64,000 nt of DNA, taken from Zantedeschia hybrid cultivar (taxonomy: Eukaryota > Streptophyta > Magnoliopsida > Alismatales > Araceae). The position numbers and the translations under genes are program-made. Shown here one piece after another: positions 57,001-64,000 of this stretch. Under the pieces are notes generated by a model. The model saw nothing but the letters and a program-made list of their open reading frames with translations, was not told the origin of the DNA and made no database searches. The DNA is taken from the NCBI GenBank assembly GCA_030544215.1, contig JARZZO010000013.1, forward strand, positions 47,821,196 through 47,885,195. Direction: 5' to 3'. Position 1 is the first letter of the stretch; each line of letters opens with the position of its first letter.

Positions 57001-57086
57001 GCGGAGGAGGACGCGGCGGCGGAGCAGGAGGCGGGGCGCCATGGCTCCGAGAGGAGCACGGAGCGCAGGACGGTCCGGCACGCCAT
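45046..57086 (-). CDS. Plastid-targeted DUF493 (YbeD-like) protein
   Basis: Five minus-strand exons: 57086-56837, 55965-55862, 50406-50293, 45284-45201 and 45102-45046. Phases match at every junction, giving 202 residues. The N-terminus (MACRTVLRSVLLSEPWRP, Ser/Ala/Arg-rich to about residue 60) looks like an organelle transit peptide. Conserved parts follow: DPPQEAVLKAIS-EVSKSEGR across junction 1, TTNVVMGGTVADDSTNEW, VNSYPTVRGFTAIGTGGDDF, SVLQQPIPE-GHITQKLSSG, GGKYVSVNIGPIQVFSSEQ and VQAIYNAMRRDDRMKYFL at the end. This is the plant DUF493 pattern; the bacterial relative YbeD is a small ACT-like fold protein. The molecular role is not established. The gene is spread over 12 kb because introns 2 and 3 hold several transposons. 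Confidence 0.9.
45570..46093 (+). repeat. 5' LTR
   Basis: 524 bp, TGATAGGAATCCAAGACC to CTTGTCCCCTGTCA. It contains TTTAAATAGCCC as a possible TATA region and a repeated GGTGCGACGCCG motif near its end. Confidence 0.9.
46443..47021 (+). CDS. Internal open frame of the LTR element, unrecognised
   Basis: 192 residues with no gag or pol motif that I recognise. Segments such as LKENFILQTLVDLLSKTKEI and DVDRTFVEFYKPFK look like an ordinary globular protein, and a Ser-rich tail follows. It could be a captured host-gene fragment, a degenerate gag, or chance. There is no evidence that it is expressed. Confidence 0.3.
   Translation: MTYPRHCLCSPFMGSAVDLLALSIAMTSSIFYSGVMLLNTACAALVFNSGLKENFILQTLVDLLSKTKEILLDVDRTFVEFYKPFKSVPHVDGAWCTILPKPTLYIRVGRDWTEEHATEEHERQKCTLQPPHLKGKFIFPIKYPSSVTTSQPKDLSKVTKCEVDSTAIPANSSSLNTINSASSLSLPLSSMC
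47385..47889 (+). repeat. 3' LTR
   Basis: 505 bp, TGATGGGAATCCAAGACC to CTTGTCCCCCATCA. Aligns with the 5' LTR along its length, with substitutions and small gaps. Confidence 0.9.
47945..48125. repeat. GATC/CCGATC-rich repetitive patch
   Basis: Many GATCGG, CCGATC and GAATCAGCCGATC motifs in both orientations within about 180 bp, much more GC-rich than the surroundings. Probably a transposon-derived subterminal array; no ends identified. Confidence 0.5.
48563..48723 (+). mobile_element. Au-type SINE
   Basis: Starts TGGAGCAACGGTTAATTG (A-box region) and carries the B-box GGGTTCGAACC, then GGAAACAGCCTCTCTGC and GGTAAGGCTGCGTACAT. After CCTTCCCCAAACCCC and GGGAGCCTCATGCACTGGG it ends in CCCTTTTTTT. 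This is the recognisable Au SINE body found across flowering plants and common in monocots. Intronic in the DUF493 gene. No clear target duplication. Confidence 0.85.
48724..50292. other. DUF493 intron 3, remainder
   Basis: AT-rich intron sequence without recognised elements. Near 50206-50254, GTCATG(T/C)AGTGCATAACCCAA with following ATAGTTG recurs at short spacing as a small tandem repeat. Confidence 0.5.
50730..52500 (+). mobile_element. Solo LTR with target duplication, in DUF493 intron 2
   Basis: A 1,761-bp unit (50735-52495) begins TGGTGAGGACACC, ends CGTCCCGCATCA, and is flanked by a perfect 5-bp duplication ATATG. A TATA box CTATAAAATG lies near 51045, followed by a pyrimidine-rich and GC-rich R/U5 part (51170-51850). 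This is the remnant expected after recombination between the LTRs of a full element. I find no second LTR or internal genes. Long Pro/Arg/Ser-rich open frames at 51.1-51.9 kb on both strands are composition artefacts. Confidence 0.85.
52004..52091 (+). repeat. Two-copy 44-bp tandem repeat inside the solo LTR
   Basis: AGGAGTATAAGGCTCGGTAA and AGGAGTATAAGGCTTAGTAA begin 44 bp apart, each followed by TGTCCGGGTGCCCCACT. Confidence 0.93.
52501..54387. other. DUF493 intron 2, no gene recognised
   Basis: AT-rich intronic sequence. Two short segments, GGGTTCTTATTGCCGTTATA at 53044 and GGGTTCTTATTGCTGGTACA at 53108, are related repeats. Nothing else identified. Confidence 0.5.
54388..55271. mobile_element. 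Second non-autonomous hAT element in DUF493 intron 2
   Basis: The 868-bp element (54396-55263) starts TAGTGTTGCAAACAAGCC and ends GTTTGCTTGCACCCCTG, imperfect inverted ends of hAT type. It is flanked by a perfect 8-bp duplication CTTAAATT (54388-54395 and 55264-55271). No transposase frame; the interior has AGCTC/GAGCT-rich text. Confidence 0.85.
56146..56305 (+). repeat. Two-copy 82-bp tandem duplication in DUF493 intron 1
   Basis: AATTGGAAATCTTCCCTAAA and AATTGGACATCTTCCCTAAA start 82 bp apart and continue through TCTAATTAAATCGAAG and the CTTACTTG end. Confidence 0.9.
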
Positions 57087-58320
57087 GCCTGGTTCCGATA
57101 TTTCTTCTTCTTCTTCTTGTTCTCTTCTTCTCCCTGGTCTTTTTTTGCTTTGCGTGAGAGGATTCTCTCGTTGCCCCACGTGGCTTAGGAGGCCATCCGC
57201 ACCACACGAGTGCTCGGACTCTAGCAAATCACAGCCGTTGCCTCGGTGGAGCTTGCCTAATCAGCGGCTGGTTTTTTAAACGGGAAAAAGAACGAGTTGT
57301 TTTGATGTGGAGTGTTTTATTAGTATGTTCTTGAAAGTAATTTAACTGATAATTTTTTAATATTTTTTTAACTAGTAAAAAAATTGTGCAATATGCTGTC
57401 GAGAAAGAAATTAAAAAATCAAACTAAAATATTAAAAATCCACGTGATGTACGCGTAATTGAGTAGAGAGTATTTTTATAAAAGTTAAAAAATAAATAAT
57501 TTTATAATTCTTATTTAACTTTTATATGATAATTATATAAACTTATTTTGTACTCATTATATTTAAAATGTGTGCATGTGTGTGTGAGAGAGATAGTAGA
57601 GATTATAAGGAAATCCTTACAATTTTTAGCTTAAGGATTGGGACCTTACAATTTTTAATTTAAGGATTCATATAAGGTTAAGAGTATAATTTTTTTATAT
57701 ATATTTTTTGTCCATAAAAAATTAGTGTTTCATAAAAATTTAATGTTAAATCTTTTTTATCTTTTTAAAAAATTCATATGTTGCATATTAATAATTTTTT
57801 GACCCATCATATTTTGCTTTCAACACGTAAGGAATTGAACATGATATTGTAAATGGATATAGATCAAATGTTATTTTTTAAATAAGTTATAAAAAAGATA
57901 ATAAATATTGTAAAGTACGAAACTATAGTGTCCAAGGAAAAGATAATTTTAATTTTCAAAAGTAAATGTACAATAATAGTGTTCAATATTTTTTATTTAT
58001 TTTTTGTGTTTTGTTTTCATTTTTATGTAATTATATAATGAAATCATGGATCTTAAACCCTATGCTTGTAACAAAAAAAATATGAGTTTCTAAGTGCAAA
58101 AGTTGATAAATATACAATATATTCTTTCACTCTTATAAATCAAAACTAAAGAATATGTAAACTTTACTATTTCACGTTGATGTAGACAAAGATTTATAAG
58201 ATATCAAAGAAAAAGATTAAGTAAAATTGATAATACAACCTTGATATTTGTAAAATTTTGTGATAGAAGTCTTATTCTTAGTGACATGATATTGCTAATT
58301 AATATTATCATTATTCTAAT

Positions 58321-58480
58321 AATTAATGGTTATATTTTTGTTTGATATTATATAAGATGAGGACGTAAGTTATAATTAATGGTTATATTTTTGTTTGGTA
58401 TTATATAAGATGAGGACGTAAGTTATAATTAATGGTTATAGTTTTCTTTGATATTATTTAAGATGAGGACATAAGTTATA
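58321..58480 (+). repeat. Three-copy 53-bp tandem repeat
   Basis: AATTAATGGTTATATTTTTG begins at 58321 and 58374; a related unit begins at 58427. Each unit carries AAGATGAGGAC and TAAGTTATA. The third unit is the most diverged. Confidence 0.95.
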
Positions 58481-58494
58481 ATGACAATAATAAT

Positions 58495-58735
58495 GAAATG
58501 ATTATTATTATTTTGAAATAGGTGAAGGTGAGAAGGGGAGAAAAAGAGATAGTGTTATGGCCATTAATGAATTGTTTTGAAATAGGCATAGGTGAAAGGG
58601 GAAAGAAATGAATATTATTAGCGGGACATGCCAGAGAGAGTATTGTGGTCATTAATGAATTGTTTTGAAATATGGTGGGATGAGAAAGGGAAGGACTGAT
58701 CATAATAGGGTCATGGTCATTAATGATTTCTCTTA
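58495..58735 (+). repeat. Diverged tandem repeat, roughly 75-115 bp units
   Basis: TTTTGAAATAGGTGAAGGTGA, TTTTGAAATAGGCATAGGTGA and TTTTGAAATATGGTGGGATGA each precede a (G)GTCATTAATGA- or CCATTAATGA-containing stretch. Confidence 0.65.
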
Positions 58736-60082
58736 AGAATTGTTTAATTTTTTTTTTATGGTAAAAAATATCAAAGTGTCACATCAACTAGACTAAAAAT
58801 TATATTTTATTCGTATATTATATATTCAGCTTTTACATGTGTTGATGTGCGGATGACTTCGGAGTGCATTTAATAGGAGGACAAGTTCCATGTGGACTTT
58901 TCAGATGGCAAAAGGGAATAGTAGGACTTTTCCACGCGGCCTTCTGATACCAACAACAGTACAGCAACCATTACTCTTATAATAAAAACTATATAAGTGC
59001 TTAAGATTTCGTAGAATGTTTAGCTGTTATAATAAATAGTTTTATTAATATTCTTCACCGACATATATATTGGATGCTAAATAATGATTTTCCTAAATAA
59101 TGAGTCGTTAGATCAAAGATTATTAGGTGTGTATAGGATTTCTTCTTCAGTGATAATTACAAATTCGAAATATTCGCCCGAATAGATAAAAGTGTCATTT
59201 GCGTCGATATATTTCCAAAATGAGAGAATAATATTAAGTATGTTAAGATTTGAATCATCTCTACTTTAGACCATTGTACATAGTTGGTTAACTGAATTAT
59301 CATTTCAAAAGAATAACTCTATCAATATTCATTTTAATATTACTATTAATTAATTATGTTATGTCATTTTTACTACTAAAGTATACTATCATGTCAAATT
59401 TAATACAAGCCTAAATTCTTATACGTTAGGCATGTTAGAGTTTGATTTTTGTGAGTTTAAAGACACCTTTTTGTCTTCCTTTCTTATCTCTAACTCTTTG
59501 TTATACTTCCCATCATTTTTAGAAATAAATAGATATAGAGAAAGAGAGAGAGAGATGGATTTTATGTTATTAAGTAACAGAAAAAATTTCATGTTACCAT
59601 ATTTATAACCATTAAATCTTAAAAAACTTCTATCTAATCGTAGGGAAATTTTTTACGCGAGGTGCGCCTTTAGTGCACAAGGTTTACGAAAGTAAGTAAG
59701 GGTGATGAGGTGGGAGAAGAGTATCCTAAGATAAGATTTTAATATATGGCCTTTGGAATGATCTAAGCCATCAAATTAACAGAAAATAATGGGCGTTAGG
59801 TAGAATAACTAAGAAAGTGAGATCCGAGCCATCAAAACATTCACATATGTTGGAGATTATGTAGAACGGTTATGTCTTATGTGCTGATATTTCTTAGTCA
59901 AGTAGAAATCCAGAGAGATACATGTTCAGTGTGGGTATGAAATTTGATTGAGAGTAGGCATAATTTCCACACCTATTATCTATTTTAGAATGTCTAAACG
60001 TTAAGATTAACTCTTAACGGTCATAGTTGAAAGTGTTAATATGTAACTTTTCTGTTATTATGATATAGAAAATCTCTCCCTT

Positions 60083-60134
<52 letters not shown>
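60083..60134. repeat. Compound (CT)n(AT)n microsatellite
   Basis: About 11 CT units pass directly into about 15 AT units. Confidence 0.97.
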
Positions 60135-60137
<3 letters not shown>

Positions 60138-60511
60138 AGCTAATATGTAATCTAATAACAGAAAATTTTCTTGTTATTAATTTTTGGATAATCATTAGAC
60201 TAGGATTGAATGGTTAGATTTTTTTTTTTTTTTAAAAAGGAGACCCACAACATTCACGTCGTGATGCACGTGAATGCGGGATAACCCATTAATCATAGTC
60301 GGGGCCATCTGATCAGTGGGTCATACTTGGTCAGACGGTACAATACTCTATATATCTCTCTCTCTTTTTTTTAAAAAAAAATCATCAACTTCCTTTTTAC
60401 CACCCACTACCTCTTCCGTGAATTTTGAGCGTCGAAGACACCACAACACAAATCAAATCATTGACCTTAAAGGCACTTGATCCAATGACTTTAAAAATGT
60501 TAACAGAAAAA

Positions 60512-60512
60512 T

Positions 60513-60550
<38 letters not shown>

Positions 60551-60551
60551 C
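60512..60551. repeat. Second compound (CT)n(AT)n microsatellite
   Basis: The same CT-to-AT transition as at 60083, shorter, about 430 bp away. Confidence 0.97.
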
Positions 60552-63500
60552 ACTGCTCAACCCATCATTCCCTTAGAAAGTTTCAAGAAAGTTATTTGCT
60601 TATAAAGTTTTGAGGAAACTGCTTATAATTAGTACTTGACACTATAGTTGATGTTATAGATACTTTATAATACAGTTGATACTGTAGTTGGTACTGTATA
60701 TAGTCGTACTATATTATTATTATTATAGTTTCATAGCATTTAATATGTTGTCGAATGACATTTTTAATATGGGTTATCGAGAAATCTATTTATGGATCAA
60801 TTTTTGTATCATGATCTAAATTCGTCATCATTTTTTTATTTGAATTGTCATTCTCAAGCGATAGTAATGGCTCAACATTGTTGGATAACATCATATTAGT
60901 GTCCATCATATATTAGATATGTTTCATATATTGTGTTTTATTCAGATAAAATCTATTTTGAAAGATAAATTTATAATTATTTGAGAGTATTACTATGACA
61001 TAGTTATGACAATAATGGATATAAAACTTTTTTTAGATGAAAATTATAATATGTATATATATATAATTTTACATAATATAAAATGAGTAATACATATTGG
61101 TAGATTTAAAATATTATAATCTTATCTTTCACGTAAGATTGCATTGATTCACACCATCTATTTCCATAATATCTTTTATCTCATTTACAAAAGAACATCA
61201 TAAGTATATTTTCATTTTGTAAATACTTTGCACACTTTTTTCTTTATTATCTTTTCTTACTTTTCTTAATACTTTCTTGTTATTGTGTGTCAAACATATT
61301 AAAATAGAATATATATATAAAAATATATATAAAAGATCCAACAAAAAGTGGTTAATAGGAGAGATCTTGTTGTTGTATAATAGATATGACACTTCTTAGA
61401 ATTATAATTTAAATAACCGAAGTTTATCTATTGATCTTTCTAATTAAGATTTATAATTAGCCAATGTTTATATCGTTGATGCTCCGTTCACTGTTGTTAA
61501 TAGTTTACATTTTTTTGTTACTAACTTTTATTAATATTAGTCGATTATTCTTGTGTCAAGCTACTATATGTTACATCATTAATTTTTCATCTCTCTCCTC
61601 TTCGATCATAATTAAAAAGAATGTTTAATAATCATTGATCATTTATCATACTCACATAATTCAAATATCCAATATGAAACTAATGGTGACTATGGTCATT
61701 TTAAATTTGACTCATTTTTATAATTAAATTTAGTTCCAAAATGTACAACTTGATAAAACATTCTTAAGCATGGACATTAAATTAGATAATTAGGATATGT
61801 CACTTATTAGATGACAAAATTCACTTTTTTTCAATTTATTGTTGATGAATAAATTCTCATTTTTATATGATATAAAAGATATACTTATCATCTCAATTTA
61901 TATTTTACTTTTATGTCATCGTGTGCCTCATGCTCTTTACTATTTAGCTTTTTAATTTAATTTTTATTTTTATTCAAGATCAAGTTAGATGAGTAAGATA
62001 GATTACCATCTTATCCATTATAGTTCAAATATGTTGATCTTAGTTAGATATGACAAAAAAATAATTATTGAGAATCTTAATGACATCAATTTGGTTCGAC
62101 TCTACTAAACTTTAATCAATAAGAGCTATTTAATAACCGTTGTAATGTTTGTCTCAATCACTAATACAATTCTTATGCTTCATCTCATATATATTTTAAT
62201 TACTTTTATGTTTATTTTATATTTTAATATTTTAAATAATACGTATTTTCCTTTTTGTCTAATCTAGCTTAGAGATTTTTAAATTTATAATGATGTGCAA
62301 ATATGAATTCCCATACGCATTTAAGAAGTCTGCATAATTGTAGTTAGATCCATCATAGTTCAGATTTGTTAAGATGGTTAAAAAGTCAAAATAATATATT
62401 ATTTTGTACTACAAGTAGAAGAGTTATATGAAAAATTGTAACAAAAAATATTTTAAAAATAAATAATAAAAAGTTCAAAAAAAATATTCTTTATTTTCAA
62501 TGTGCATTCTCTCTCCAAAACTTTTTTTTATTCATAAATCTTTAATTTGTTGTTAGTACATCAATAATAGATCATTGTAAAATTTGAATTTTTATTGATT
62601 TGCCTATAAAAAGTATCATGTTAATTTATTATTTTAAAAAAGAAAGTTACATAAACTTATCAATATAATATAAGAGGAGAGACTTTGTTATTAACATTCA
62701 AACCAACATTTATAAGGAAGAAAAAATATTATATATAATATAAGATAATAATTATGAAAGAGGTATCTAAAAATACTGAAAAGAAATGGAGTCCTAGCAT
62801 TTACTCTATTTCGACAAGAAATATAAGTAAACAAAAATTAATAATGCATTGAATATAGTGAAAACATGAAATTATTTTGAAATATAATTTGCTAATGTAA
62901 AGTGAAGTAACAAAAAGAGGTCTTTATTGTTCTCTTTTTCATAAGAAGCAATCTTATGAATAGATTTTTAGTAATTATCAAATATATTTATTGAACAATT
63001 TTTTACACAAAAATTACATTTTCACAAATATTTTCATATATGTGTTAAATAAAATGATAATGACTTAAATTGATGACATATTTAAAGAAAAAAAATATTG
63101 TAAAATATAGTACACGTAATTGTGTAAAAAAAGGGACAATATGTGTTAAGAGGACAAAAATAAGAGTTTAATTTTTAGAATTGACATAAATGATAAATTA
63201 TCTTACTAATGTCGGTTAAAATAACTCGACTTTTTTTGTTATATCTTTTAATGCCATTTCACATAATTTAATTATTTTTTTATTTTTATATTATATTATA
63301 TTTTAATGAATAATAAAAATACCTTCAAATTATATGAGAACACATTAGATGATCTACTAAAAGTAAAGTCCAAGAAAATATGTTCCAATGAATTAGAAAT
63401 TTTGCAAGAATGGTCAATGAGTCGATTGTTTAGTGACACTTAATATGTATATATTTTAAATAAAAATTTAAATTCAACTTTTACCACCCACAATATGCAA

Positions 63501-64000
63501 GAATATGAAAATTCATTTATAGTTTCAAAGGAGACTATTGTGTAATGTACGTAAAAAAAAAACTATAGATATAATATTTTTCTTCGCTTTAGATCACTTA
63601 AGACAAAAATAGTCACTCATATAGATACAAAAGAGTTATTAATGTAAAAATTACCTCCATTCAAAATAATAATACTGACATTATTGAGATTTAAATTCTG
63701 TTTATTTAAACATAGAATCTTCTTAACTTTATTTTGCAAGCCATCATGTGTCTCCAGTTACACGAACCAAGGGGGAATTTAATACTTCATTTACTTTTCT
63801 TAGTCAAATGACTAGCTCATTATTATCTTTTGTAAACGAGGATACATAATAATTTAGAGATCTTATTTATTCTATATTAGAAAAAAGTTATACATACTTG
63901 ACTAGTGGGACTAATAGTATATTTTAAAATGTGAAGGATTATGGATTTTAGTTTTTCAATGATTGAAATTTTTCGAAAAGATATATTCAAATCAAAATAC

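Larger units (their letters stand above)
57290..64000. other. Extremely AT-rich intergenic region, no gene found
   Basis: About 6.7 kb dominated by A/T runs, with short open frames and no coding, tRNA or rRNA signal that I can recognise. Local features are a three-copy 53-bp repeat at 58.3-58.5 kb, diverged repeats at 58.5-58.73 kb and two compound CT/AT microsatellites. Confidence 0.6.

Noticed and set aside
56752..57279. 175-residue plus-strand frame over the DUF493 exon 1
   Set aside because: Antisense shadow of the transit-peptide exon; no homology features and no splice context.
60425..60613. 62-residue frame through the second CT/AT microsatellite
   Set aside because: Its middle is encoded by the simple repeat and the rest shows no conserved motif.

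Overview
The window is nuclear DNA from a flowering plant, most likely a monocot and probably a commelinid. The evidence is intron-split genes with GT..AG junctions, a very GC-rich intronless gene at 12.6 kb, a PPR gene whose GC content falls from 5' to 3', an Au-type SINE, and long AT-rich intergenic DNA full of MITEs and LTR remnants. I cannot name the species.

I could resolve six protein genes. (1) 186-2766, minus: a three-exon, apparently unbroken hAT transposase, sitting in an element whose right end lies near 4.47 kb and whose left end is outside the window. (2) 12613-13563, plus: an intronless GC-rich plant-specific protein with an E-F-E-F/ADELF module. (3) 21784-26971, minus: a nine-exon plastid ABC ATPase of the ABCI11/NAP14 type. 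(4) 28724-30589, plus: an intronless DYW-class PPR protein, head-to-head with (3). (5) 32599-38532, minus: a LAZY1-like (IGT family) gravitropism gene with the family's two-codon first exon and about 20-nt last exon. (6) 45046-57086, minus: a five-exon plastid DUF493 protein stretched over 12 kb by insertions. Genes 3, 5 and 6 are visible only after splicing; their single exons look like meaningless short reading frames.

Mobile DNA accounts for much of the rest. Four insertions have target-site duplications (TSDs) that can be read directly. They are a small hAT element in LAZY1-like intron 1 (8-bp TSD), a second small hAT in DUF493 intron 1-2 sequence around 54.4-55.3 kb (8-bp TSD), a short two-LTR retroelement without pol at 45.57-47.89 kb (5-bp TSD), and a solo LTR at 50.7-52.5 kb (5-bp TSD). 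A 5'-truncated LINE-like insertion with a 38-bp duplicated flank sits in ABCI11 intron 4. Three foldback MITE families recur through the window, and one has about six copies.

The last 6.7 kb (57.3-64 kb) is extremely AT-rich and holds only simple and short tandem repeats. The genes are ordinary unlinked plant housekeeping or regulatory genes, not an operon or cluster. The most interesting biology is how the insertions sit relative to splice sites, above all in the LAZY1-like gene.
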